Positions 8,910 to 16,060 of a DNA stretch of 44,592 bases are shown in pieces. Made by a program: the position numbers and the translations under genes. The notes beneath the pieces were generated by a model. The model saw only the letters and a list, made by a program, of their open reading frames with translations, was not told where the DNA came from and made no database searches. Origin of the DNA: Hyphomicrobiales bacterium. Its GTDB lineage: Bacteria > Pseudomonadota > Alphaproteobacteria > Rhizobiales > Rhizobiaceae. The DNA lies in contig UBXM01000014.1 in the NCBI GenBank assembly GCA_900469445.1, positions 1 through 44,592 on the forward strand. The letters are read 5' to 3'. Positions within the stretch are counted from its first letter, which is position 1. Each line of letters begins with the position of its first letter.

Positions 8910-9650
8910 ATGAAATCCAGCAACAATACCATTCTCATCACCGGTGGCGGGTCCGGCATCGGCCAGGCGCTCGCGCATCGCCTGCATGACGCAGGTAACC
9001 ACGTGATCATCGCCGGTCGCCGTTTTGATGCACTGTCTCGTGCCGCCGAAGGTCGCAGTCGCATGACGCCGGTCCAGGTCGATCTCGACGACGCGACGAG
9101 TATCGAGGCATTTGCGCGGCGCCTGATCATCGATCATCCGACATTGAATGTGCTCATCAACAACGCGGGCATCATGCGCTTCGAAGAGCTCGCACGTCGG
9201 CGCGACCTTTCCGATGCGGAAGCGACGGTCACGACGAATTTGCTTGGTCCGATCCGACTGACGAATGCCCTGGTCGATCACCTTCTGACGCAGCCAAGCG
9301 CTTCGATCGTCAATGTAACCTCCGGCCTCGCCTTCGTGCCTCTTGTCATCTCGCCGACCTACAATGCGTCAAAGGCTGCGATCCACAGCTACACGGTGTC
9401 TCTGCGTGAAGCTCTGAAAGGAAAGATCGACGTCATGGAAGTCATTCCCCCACAGGTCAAAACCGGTTTGACGCCCGGTCAAGAGGAGCGAGAGGGCGTG
9501 CCGCTGGATGATTTTGCCGACGACGTTGTCATGCAACTCCGCAGTGAGCCGATGACACCCGAGATCACGGTCCAGTATTCGCAATATGCCCGTCGCGCAG
9601 AAGCGGACGGCCGCTTCGATGAAGTTTTTGCCATGATCAATGGGGGCTGA
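8910..9650 (+). CDS. Short-chain dehydrogenase/reductase (DltE-like)
   Basis: Protein of 246 residues, a complete classical SDR: the NAD(P)-binding motif TGGGSGIG (residues 11-18), NNAG (84-87), catalytic Ser138 in VNVTSGLAF, and the YNASK box with Tyr151 and Lys155. It is closest to the DltE/COG3967 group of oxidoreductases. Arg37-Arg38 after the second strand suggests NADP preference, an inference. Start ATG 8910 (MKSSNNTILITGG) places the Rossmann motif correctly; the longer frame from 8778 is unlikely. It is divergently paired with the LysR gene, its probable regulator. Confidence 0.9.
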   Translation: MKSSNNTILITGGGSGIGQALAHRLHDAGNHVIIAGRRFDALSRAAEGRSRMTPVQVDLDDATSIEAFARRLIIDHPTLNVLINNAGIMRFEELARRRDLSDAEATVTTNLLGPIRLTNALVDHLLTQPSASIVNVTSGLAFVPLVISPTYNASKAAIHSYTVSLREALKGKIDVMEVIPPQVKTGLTPGQEEREGVPLDDFADDVVMQLRSEPMTPEITVQYSQYARRAEADGRFDEVFAMINGG

Positions 9651-9704
9651 TGTAGAGCACTCATTGCCCGCCGGCTTCGGCTTGAACTTGACGCACACCG
9701 ATGT

Positions 9705-9726
9705 GACACCGCCTCTCGGCGGTGTC
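9705..9726 (+). terminator. Hairpin after the SDR gene, possible terminator
   Basis: GACACCGCC-TCTC-GGCGGTGTC forms a perfect 9-bp GC-rich stem with a 4-nt loop, 55 bp after the SDR stop. There is no T run, so it may pause or protect the transcript end rather than act as a canonical terminator. Confidence 0.45.
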
Positions 9727-9862
9727 TGCCTTCAGGAAGGCGCAATGACCGCCACCATGATATCCGTGCGTGTTCCTGCCTCGCCTATGTCCTGTCGGAA
9801 TGGCCGCTTCCGACCCCAAACCGGACATGAGGATACCGCAAGGATGTGCTACGACTGTCCTC

Positions 9863-10375
9863 ATGGAACGTGTGATTGTCATGGGATGCCCCGGAGCCGG
9901 GAAGTCGACAGCGGCCAAACGGCTTGCTGGCCTTACAGACATTCCCGTTGTGCACCTTGATGCCTATTACTGGCAACCGGGCTGGAAGCGGCCTGAAACC
10001 AATGAATGGGAAGCGACTTTAACGGCGCTCATCCAGCAACCGCGCTGGATAATGGATGGCAATTATGGCGGCACGCTGCCCCTAAGACTAGCTGCCGCAG
10101 ATACGCTCATTCACCTCGACTACTCCACAGCGCTTTGTTTACGCAGAGCAGTTAAACGCGCTATTTTAGGGCGTGGCCATGATCGACACGGTGAGTTACC
10201 TGCGGGATGCCCCGAGCGCCTAGATTGGGCATTCTTTCGCTTCGTTGCCAACTACCGGAGGCATCAGCGGATAACTGATCTTCAAAGAATAGAAGGCTTT
10301 GATGGAAAGGTTTATCGGTTCATATCTCCAAAGGATTTGGAGCGTTTCTTAGCGAATTTCGAAAAGCGTGTTTGA
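9863..10375 (+). CDS. Small P-loop kinase, FlaR/adenylate-kinase-like topology modulator
   Basis: Protein of 170 residues. RVIVMGCPGAGKSTAAKRLA is a Walker A motif; VVHLDAYYWQPGWKRP and WIMDGNYGGTLPLRLAAADTLIHLDY are typical of the 'DNA topology modulation protein FlaR' family, which are really small nucleotide-kinase-like P-loop proteins. The lid region contains RAVKRAILGRG, and the C-terminus ends FISPKDLERFL. Start ATG 9863; no clear Shine-Dalgarno, with in-frame extension to 9770 possible. Base use towards the 3' end is more AT-rich than in surrounding genes, suggesting transfer together with the next gene. Confidence 0.82.
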   Translation: MERVIVMGCPGAGKSTAAKRLAGLTDIPVVHLDAYYWQPGWKRPETNEWEATLTALIQQPRWIMDGNYGGTLPLRLAAADTLIHLDYSTALCLRRAVKRAILGRGHDRHGELPAGCPERLDWAFFRFVANYRRHQRITDLQRIEGFDGKVYRFISPKDLERFLANFEKRV

Positions 10376-10431
10376 TGCTTGTGGCGCGACGCGGTCACTC
10401 TAGTGAAACCTACCAACAGTAAAATCCCGCC

Positions 10432-10896
10432 ATGATTGAGCCATTTGAAATACGCCGCGCTTCACATGATGACGCTGAAACGATCAGCGCCTTGGTGCGA
10501 CACACCATCCGTATCAGCAATGCCACGGACTACTCAGCTACGGTTATCGACCGGTTGGTTGGGAATTTCACGGCTGACGCCATTCGTGGCCTCATGGCCA
10601 AGCGTGTCGTCTGGATCGCTCAACACAGGCATGAGCTTCAGGGAACCGCAAGCATTGAGGGCGATACGGTGCGGACTGTTTTCGTAAGCCCTGAAGCTCA
10701 GGGGCGAGGGATCGGTCGGATGTTAATGAATGCAGTCGAGGCATTCGCTGCAGATAACGGGACGGAGTTGGTACGCGTTCAGTCATCCTTAACAGCAAGG
10801 TCCTTCTACTCTCGCCTCGGATACTTCGATGTCCGTGCAATGCAGTACGGCGAGGAACAAACCTTCCTGATGGAAAAAAATCTCAAATTGATATGA
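10432..10896 (+). CDS. GNAT family N-acetyltransferase
   Basis: Protein of 154 residues. It begins FEIRRASHDDAETISALVRHTI, carries the acetyl-CoA loop VFVSPEAQGRGIGRMLM (Q/RxxGxG/A), and ends SSLTARSFYSRLGYFDV, the canonical GNAT order. It resembles the PA4866/YafP-like stand-alone group. It lies 56 bp after the FlaR-like gene and shares its AT-leaning codon use, unlike the high-GC genes on either side. Acceptor unknown. Confidence 0.85.
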   Translation: MIEPFEIRRASHDDAETISALVRHTIRISNATDYSATVIDRLVGNFTADAIRGLMAKRVVWIAQHRHELQGTASIEGDTVRTVFVSPEAQGRGIGRMLMNAVEAFAADNGTELVRVQSSLTARSFYSRLGYFDVRAMQYGEEQTFLMEKNLKLI

Positions 10897-10974
10897 CGGC
10901 TTTCGGCCCGAAACCGTCATTGCACTGGGCGATGACGACAGGTGCCGCATGCTTGCCGCTCACTGCCTTCATGC

Positions 10975-11607
10975 CTAGCGAAGCAATCCGTCTATGTCGA
11001 ACTCTTCCCAGCCGCGAAGCTTCGAGGCAGGATCTTCGGGGCCGCTTTCCGACTTTTTCGATCGCTTTTCGCTGTTCTTCTTGAGTGAGCGCGTCAGTTT
11101 CGCCTGATAGGCCGCCTTGCGTCGTTTTTCAGCTTTCGCCTGCGCGTCTTCCTCTCGCCACTCCTCGACTGCGCCCCGGTCGAGGAGGTCTTCGATAATC
11201 TTGGGGTCGAAAACGTGGAACGTGATCTGGCGAGCACGCCCGTTAAGCCTCACGGTTCTGGTACCCGCACTCGGTAGGCGTCCATCGGCCAGCCAGCGAT
11301 GTCGCTCACTGGTCTTGATGGTCAGGATGTCCTCGATTTCGCGCGGGATGACAGGGAGTGATCCTGCCTCTTCGATCACCTTTGCAGCAATGGTCGCCGC
11401 CGCATTGAACGCGAGCTTGTCATGGGCCGCAATCGCCAATGTCAGATCGACGCCTTCAAGCGAGATCGACTTCCTGGAGCTTGAAGGAAGCTTTGACTGG
11501 ATCTCCTGCAGGATCCCCTTGGCGCGGACGGCCGAGCCCATGGTTACCGCCGCGGGAAGCGTCCATGTCCTGATCAGTTCGATGTCGCTTTTATCTTGTT
11601 TCCGCAT
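10975..11607 (-). CDS. Hypothetical protein with charged C-terminal tail
   Basis: Not recognised. Protein of 210 residues from ATG 11607, or 218 from GTG 11631; neither start has a well-spaced Shine-Dalgarno. The central part reads ILTIKTSERHRWLADGRLPS and then RLNGRARQITFHVFDPKIIEDLLDR, which looks like a small HTH-like or substrate-adaptor region. The last ~60 residues are strongly charged (EEWREEDAQAKAEKRRKAAYQ, then KKNSEKRSKKSES) and probably form a helix or a disordered basic tail. It faces the GNAT gene convergently. The neighbourhood looks acquired, so an accessory or plasmid-derived protein is possible. Confidence 0.65.
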   Translation of the reverse strand: MRKQDKSDIELIRTWTLPAAVTMGSAVRAKGILQEIQSKLPSSSRKSISLEGVDLTLAIAAHDKLAFNAAATIAAKVIEEAGSLPVIPREIEDILTIKTSERHRWLADGRLPSAGTRTVRLNGRARQITFHVFDPKIIEDLLDRGAVEEWREEDAQAKAEKRRKAAYQAKLTRSLKKNSEKRSKKSESGPEDPASKLRGWEEFDIDGLLR

Positions 11608-11743
11608 GTCACCTAGATGGGGATATAACACTCTCAGGTCAAAGAGACTGAGGCATTCAACGCTCTAATCGCCATCCAATACTTATTCGTTCCATCAGAA
11701 AAAGTGGATTGCGACGATGCCGGCCATCTCACTGGCCGCCCCC

Positions 11744-12661
11744 TCACCCGTGGCTGGAACTGTTCGGCACGACCGGTTCTTCGTCCTTCACCTTGGCGCG
11801 GTGGAAGATGAACATGCCGGCAAAAACGATGATGGCGGCGCCGATCAGCGTCTGGGTATCGGGGAAATCACCGAAAAAGGCCCAGCCGAAGACGATCGCC
11901 CATAAAAGCAGCGTATATTGCAGCGGTGCGAGCACCGAGGCGGGCGCAAGCTTGAGCGAGCGGGTGATCAAAAGATGCGCCGAGCAGGAAACGACACCGA
12001 GCAGAAGCAGCGCGAAAAGCTGGCTGCCGGTAAACGGGCTCCAGTTGCCGACGCTGAAAAAGATGCCGGCGACAAGCGCGCCGATGGTCTGCCAGGTGAC
12101 CAGCGTCACATCCGGCGTCGCGCGCAACACGCGGCCGAGAACCAGTGACAGCGCGAAGGACAGGCTGCCGACCAGGGCAAAGACCGACGGCCAGGTGAGC
12201 ATGGCTTCCGACGGGCGAAGGGCGATGATGACGCCGACAAAACCGATCAGGACCGCAAGCCAGCGCCGCCAGCCGATCCGCTCCCCAAGGAAGAAATGCG
12301 AAATCGCCGCCACATAGATCGGTCCGGCCATGTAGAAAGTCATGACGTCGGCAAGCGGCAGATAGACCACGGCGGCGTAAAACAATCCGGTATCGCCGGT
12401 CGCCATGACCACGCGGGCAAATTGCAGGCCGGGTTTCTCGACCTTCAGAAGCGACGTGGTGGAACTGCGGGCGAGCATCGGGCCCAGAACCAGAAAGGCA
12501 CCGAGAGAGCGGAGCAGCAGGACCTGCCCGACCGAAAAGCTGGCGACCAGCCATTTGCCCATGGCATCGTTGAGCGCGAACATCAGGTCGCCCACCAGCA
12601 TCAGAAGGATGCCGGCCAGAATGGCGTTGCCGCCGACGGCATAGGCCGTTGTTGCTTTCAT
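11744..12661 (-). CDS. DMT superfamily (EamA) transporter
   Basis: Protein of 305 residues with ten hydrophobic segments in two repeated EamA halves (LMLVGDLMFALNDAMGKWL in the first, FALVGSLSFALSLVLGRVL in the second). Conserved YLPLADVMTFYMAGPIYVA and AAIIVFAGMFIFHRAK close each half. It is an inner-membrane metabolite exporter of the RhaT/S-adenosylmethionine-transporter-like group; the substrate is unknown. Start ATG 12661 has GGAGCG about 10 bp upstream. The C-terminal ~15 residues are a cytoplasmic tail. Confidence 0.9.
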   Translation of the reverse strand: MKATTAYAVGGNAILAGILLMLVGDLMFALNDAMGKWLVASFSVGQVLLLRSLGAFLVLGPMLARSSTTSLLKVEKPGLQFARVVMATGDTGLFYAAVVYLPLADVMTFYMAGPIYVAAISHFFLGERIGWRRWLAVLIGFVGVIIALRPSEAMLTWPSVFALVGSLSFALSLVLGRVLRATPDVTLVTWQTIGALVAGIFFSVGNWSPFTGSQLFALLLLGVVSCSAHLLITRSLKLAPASVLAPLQYTLLLWAIVFGWAFFGDFPDTQTLIGAAIIVFAGMFIFHRAKVKDEEPVVPNSSSHG

Positions 12662-12863
12662 GATACGTGGGCGCTCCGCGACGCCGTTTTCGACGGCGGC
12701 CGCGGCTTAGCCGGGAGAAGACCCCGAGCCATACCGGGATCGTCTCGATACCTGTTGGAATGGCTGCTCCATACTCCTCATGCCGGCCCGTTTGCAAGCG
12801 GCATTAAAGCACGATGTCATATTGCCCTGCGGCAATGACGACGGAGCGGAGCAAAGCCCTCAA

Positions 12864-13337
12864 TCAGCTGCGACGGGCGGCATCGATTGCGGCGACGTCG
12901 ATCTTCTTCATCGTCATCATCACGTCGAAGGCGCGCTTGGCCTCGGCGCCGCCGACTTTCAGCGCTTCCATCAGCGTGCGCGGGGTGATCTGCCAGGAAA
13001 TGCCCCAGCGATCCCTGCACCAGCCGCAATCGCTTTCCTCGCCGCCATTTTGCACGATGGCATTCCAGTAACGGTCGGTTTCGGCCTGATCCTCGGTGGA
13101 AATCTGGAAGGAAAAGGATTCGTTGTGCTTGAAATGCGGGCCGCCATTAAGGCCGACGCAGGCCACGCCGGCAACGGTGAATTCAACAACCAGAACATCG
13201 CCCTCGACGCCATCCGGGTAATCACCGGGGGCACGGATCACGGCGCCAACGACGCTATCGGGAAATGTCTTTGCATAAAACCGGGCCGCATCCTCGGCGT
13301 CCTTGTTGTACCACAGGCAGATTGTGTTCTTGTGCAT
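12864..13337 (-). CDS. VOC family protein, PhnB/3-demethylubiquinone methyltransferase-like fold
   Basis: Protein of 157 residues of the PhnB-like glyoxalase/VOC group: ICLWYNKDAEDAARFYAKTFPDS at the start, VEFTVAGVACVGLNGGPHFKHNESFSFQI in the middle and CGWCRDRWGISWQITPRTL near the end. The motif CGWCxDRWGxSWQ is diagnostic of proteins often mislabelled 3-demethylubiquinone-9 3-methyltransferase. No SAM motif is present, so a methyltransferase role is not supported. Start ATG 13337 follows GGGAGG. A longer frame to 13412 exists but lacks support. Confidence 0.88.
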   Translation of the reverse strand: MHKNTICLWYNKDAEDAARFYAKTFPDSVVGAVIRAPGDYPDGVEGDVLVVEFTVAGVACVGLNGGPHFKHNESFSFQISTEDQAETDRYWNAIVQNGGEESDCGWCRDRWGISWQITPRTLMEALKVGGAEAKRAFDVMMTMKKIDVAAIDAARRS

Positions 13338-13439
13338 GATAACCTCCCATTGTTGTCGCGTCCGGCTCTCCTCTTCGAGCGGATCGCACATGGTCTCGCA
13401 TTGAAGACGCAAGGTTAATCGTCAATCCGACAGCGGGTT

Positions 13440-13763
13440 TCATTTTTTCCCGATAAAATAATGATCGACGATATTCTGGCCGTTTTTCAGGATATGGCCA
13501 GCTAGTTCGGGATCTCCACCTTTAAAGGTTTCGGGATCGCCGCCGCAGAGGTGGACGAAAAGCTTCTGGTGGGCGACCGAGACGAAATATTCGTAGGCCG
13601 GCGGTGCGTCCGTCCATTCGGTCGATTTCAGCTCTTCGGCGGCTTCAACCGTCGCATCCTCGATCGCCTTGTAGATCTTGGCCATCATGGCATTCCGGGC
13701 CTTCTCGTCGATCTCCATATATTGCCGCTGGGCCGCGGTCGGGACGGGGCAGCTGTCGCTCAT
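13440..13763 (-). CDS. Conserved-looking hypothetical protein, 107 aa
   Basis: Not recognised. Start ATG 13763 is supported by AGGGAGA 8 bp upstream. The protein is soluble and mixed: a helical N-terminal half (QRQYMEIDEKARNAMMAKIY, then EDATVEAAEELKSTEW) and a C-terminal part with YFVSVAHQKLFVHLCGGDPE ending DHYFIGKK. No signal peptide, membrane segment or metal cluster is visible. It lies between the VOC gene and a GNAT gene on the same strand, with gaps of about 100 bp, so cotranscription is possible but not evident. Confidence 0.7.
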   Translation of the reverse strand: MSDSCPVPTAAQRQYMEIDEKARNAMMAKIYKAIEDATVEAAEELKSTEWTDAPPAYEYFVSVAHQKLFVHLCGGDPETFKGGDPELAGHILKNGQNIVDHYFIGKK

Positions 13764-13853
13764 CGGTGGTCTCCCTGCTTGGATTTCGGTGGCGGGATGC
13801 CAATGGGGGCTGTTTCGCATCCGAATGCGTCGGTTGTGGGCCGACGACACCAT

Positions 13854-14393
13854 TCAAGCCGCAAGCTTTTCCAGAAGCTCGTGCGCCGTTGGCCATTGAT
13901 AGCGCACAAGTTCCACGGCCGGATTGCCCGCGCGCGTGACCTCCCGCCTTTCGATCACCCTGCCACCTAGCCGGTCATAGATGGCTGTCGCCCGCGTGTT
14001 CTTGGCGAAGGCGACGAGATGGACCGGTAGGTCTTTTCGCGAATGTTCGAAGGTGGAGAGTGCCTCGCGGAGAAGCGTTTTCGCCACGCCCTTTGCCTGG
14101 AAAAACGGCGATACGTAGAGATTGTGCAGATAGGTGCCGAATTCAGTTTCCTCGCTGAAAACGAAACAGCAGAAACCGGCGATCTCCGCTCCATCGCAGG
14201 CGACGATGATCAGGTGATCGGGAGATGGCAATGCGGCGCAGCGCTTTTGCCAAAGCTCCTGCTTTTCGGCCGGAAGAACATCCTGCAAGTAGCTTTCGGG
14301 CAGGATATGCGCATAGGTGTTTTGGCTCATCGACACATGCAGGTCGATGAGCATCTGGACGTCGGACGGGAGTGCCGGGCGGTATTTCAACAT
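13854..14393 (-). CDS. GNAT family N-acetyltransferase, second of a pair
   Basis: Protein of 179 residues. It begins YRPALPSDVQMLIDLHVSM, carries LIIVACDGAEIAGFCCFVF, the CoA-binding LYVSPFFQAKGVAKTLLREA and ends FAKNTRATAIYDRLGGRVIERR, a complete GNAT fold. Start ATG 14393 is 20 bp downstream of the stop of the preceding GNAT gene, so the two form an operon. The two proteins differ in sequence and are not a recent duplication. Substrate unknown. Confidence 0.85.
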   Translation of the reverse strand: MLKYRPALPSDVQMLIDLHVSMSQNTYAHILPESYLQDVLPAEKQELWQKRCAALPSPDHLIIVACDGAEIAGFCCFVFSEETEFGTYLHNLYVSPFFQAKGVAKTLLREALSTFEHSRKDLPVHLVAFAKNTRATAIYDRLGGRVIERREVTRAGNPAVELVRYQWPTAHELLEKLAA

Positions 14394-14413
14394 GGCGGCG
14401 GGGCTTTCAGCAT

Positions 14414-14872
14414 CTACTTCACCCGCAGGATCATATCCCAGCGATCCAGCCCCGGCGCGTAACCGTTCGGCGTCACCTTGGTCGCAGTGAACCCCAGTTT
14501 CTCGTAAAAGCCTCGCGTATGCTGACTGGTGTTGAGCGTGACTGTCTCGACCTCGGCAATGCTTCTGGCAAGGTCGAGACGGGCTTCGGCGAGAAAGCGA
14601 CCGACGCCCTTGCCGTGGTAGTGTCTCGCAACCATGCCCCAGGAGAGGAAGGCGGTCTTCTCTTGCGCAATCACCTTCAGCCCTCCGCATCCCGCGACCT
14701 CATTGCCATCCCGCAGGACGAGATAGGGACGTTTCAAGACGAGAGATTGCAGAAACTCGGAATATTGCGGCCGCTCTTCAGGAGCGAAGAAATGGGGCGT
14801 GTTGGAATCGAAGACGGCCAGGCAGGCGGGCCTATCTTCAATCACATAGGGCAGAGACCTGATCGACAACAC
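14414..14872 (-). CDS. GNAT family N-acetyltransferase, first of a pair
   Basis: Protein of 152 residues starting at GTG 14872, with GAGGTG placed about 6 bp upstream. The N-terminal IRSLPYVIEDRPACLAVFD and TPHFFAPEERPQYSEFL match a GNAT subgroup common in proteobacteria. The CoA loop reads MVARHYHGKGVGRFL, and NTSQHTRGFYEKLGF closes the fold. It lies 23 bp after the Nudix stop and 20 bp before the next GNAT gene, so all three may share a transcript. Acceptor unknown. Confidence 0.85.
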   Translation of the reverse strand: MLSIRSLPYVIEDRPACLAVFDSNTPHFFAPEERPQYSEFLQSLVLKRPYLVLRDGNEVAGCGGLKVIAQEKTAFLSWGMVARHYHGKGVGRFLAEARLDLARSIAEVETVTLNTSQHTRGFYEKLGFTATKVTPNGYAPGLDRWDMILRVK

Positions 14873-14895
14873 TGACGCACCTCAAATCCCGGTTT

Positions 14896-15327
14896 TCAAC
14901 CCGAAAGCAAACCCTTGGCCGCCAAGGTTACCCGCGTCGCGGCATTCAGATCATAGGCCTCAAACTCGCCGGGGCGGACCCAGGCAAAATCCTCGAATTC
15001 GTCGTTGATGGCGATATCGCGGTTTTGCGCGCGGCAATCGAAGATGAGATAGATCATATAAATCTCCTCCGTCGAGCCGTCCGGATAGGTTTTCGTCCTC
15101 ACATCATCGCGAAAGGTCCAGGGCGTGACTTCGGTGATCCGAAGCCCCTCGCCCAGTTCCTCGCGGATTTCACGGCGCAGTGCCTCCTCGATCTTTTCGC
15201 CGGCCTCCATGCCGCCGCCCGAAAGCGCCCATTGGCCGGGAAACACGCCCCGGTCCGAAGGCATCTTGCAGAGCAGATATGCGCCGTCATTTTCGATCAG
15301 CGGGCAGACGATGATCCGTTGCCTCAT
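14896..15327 (-). CDS. Nudix hydrolase, NudI-like nucleoside triphosphatase
   Basis: Protein of 143 residues. The Nudix box spans roughly residues 37-60 ([18 protein letters not shown], then REELGE), with the metal-binding REIREE core. The opening [20 protein letters not shown] and the [11 protein letters not shown] segment match NudI/YfaO-type nucleoside-triphosphate pyrophosphatases of pyrimidine deoxynucleotides. Start ATG 15327 is supported by GGGGGA upstream; ATG 15342 is an alternative. It begins 25 bp after the copZ stop and may read through from the copper operon, an arrangement that looks incidental. Confidence 0.87.
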   Translation of the reverse strand: MRQRIIVCPLIENDGAYLLCKMPSDRGVFPGQWALSGGGMEAGEKIEEALRREIREELGEGLRITEVTPWTFRDDVRTKTYPDGSTEEIYMIYLIFDCRAQNRDIAINDEFEDFAWVRPGEFEAYDLNAATRVTLAAKGLLSG

Positions 15328-15352
15328 GGTCGCGTCCCCCATGTTCAGCCGC

Positions 15353-15553
15353 TCAGGCGGCGGCTGCTTCCGGCGTGTAGCCTGCCTCGCGGATGGCGTC
15401 TTCAGCCTTGGCCTTGTCGCCTTCCACCGTGACCTTGTGGGATGGCAGGTCGATGGTGACGGCTGCGCCCGGAAGCGCTTCGGCAAGAGCGGCGCGGACG
15501 GTCTTTTCGCAATGGCCGCAGGTCATGTCGGTTACGGTGAAAATGGCGGTCAT
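15353..15553 (-). CDS. copZ: Copper chaperone CopZ (HMA domain)
   Basis: A single heavy-metal-associated domain of 66 residues with the ferredoxin-like pattern and the metal-binding motif MTCGHC (Cys12, Cys15). It would carry Cu(I) in the cytosol to the CopA ATPase. It is the third gene of the copA-hmrR-copZ unit, 54 bp after hmrR. It ends in an Ala-rich tail (EAAAA). The length is normal for the family. Confidence 0.93.
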   Translation of the reverse strand: MTAIFTVTDMTCGHCEKTVRAALAEALPGAAVTIDLPSHKVTVEGDKAKAEDAIREAGYTPEAAAA

Positions 15554-15607
15554 CTGAAAAACTCCTTGGTTGATAGTGTCGTTATGCGTGGTTGATATGG
15601 TGTTTGG

Positions 15608-16060
15608 CTATGCGGCGCTTTCGCCGTTAGCAGGGTTCTTTCCCGGTGCGGCGCGTTCGCCCTTGGCGGGGCTCTCGCCCGCTAGGTCATCGAGGATCGG
15701 GCAATCCGGCCGGTTGTCGCCGCCGCAGCAATGGGAAAGGTGTTTCAAGGTCTTCACCATGCCCTGCATTTCGGCGATGCGGCGTTCGAGGTCGTTGATA
15801 TGGGTGGTGGCGATTTCCTTGACGGCAGAGCTCGTGCGGCTCTTATCCTGCCAGAGTTTTAGAAGCGTCTCGGTCTCTTCCAGCGAAAAGCCGAGCGAAC
15901 GCGCCCGCTTGATGAAGCGCAGCACATGCACTTCCTCCTCGCCATAAACCCGGTAATTGCTCTCCGTGCGGCCCTTGGGCGCGATCAGGCCGATCTGTTC
16001 GTAATAGCGGATCATCTTGGCCGAGACGCCGGATGCGCCCGATGCTTCACCGATATTCAT
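15608..16060 (-). CDS. hmrR: Copper-responsive MerR regulator HmrR/CueR
   Basis: Protein of 150 residues: MerR winged helix ([20 protein letters not shown], then [20 protein letters not shown]), a long dimerisation helix, then the metal loop [14 protein letters not shown] with Cys112 and Cys120 in the CueR positions. Ser77 is the residue typical of monovalent-ion (Cu(I)/Ag(I)) sensors. The C-terminal ~25 residues ([23 protein letters not shown]) extend beyond typical CueR. Its start overlaps the copA stop in an ATGA, giving translational coupling. It should activate the copA promoter at 18756-18786. Confidence 0.93.
   Translation of the reverse strand: MNIGEASGASGVSAKMIRYYEQIGLIAPKGRTESNYRVYGEEEVHVLRFIKRARSLGFSLEETETLLKLWQDKSRTSSAVKEIATTHINDLERRIAEMQGMVKTLKHLSHCCGGDNRPDCPILDDLAGESPAKGERAAPGKNPANGESAA

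Noticed and set aside
12864..13337. 3-demethylubiquinone methyltransferase activity for the VOC protein
   Set aside because: No SAM-binding motif; the label is a known misannotation of PhnB-like proteins.
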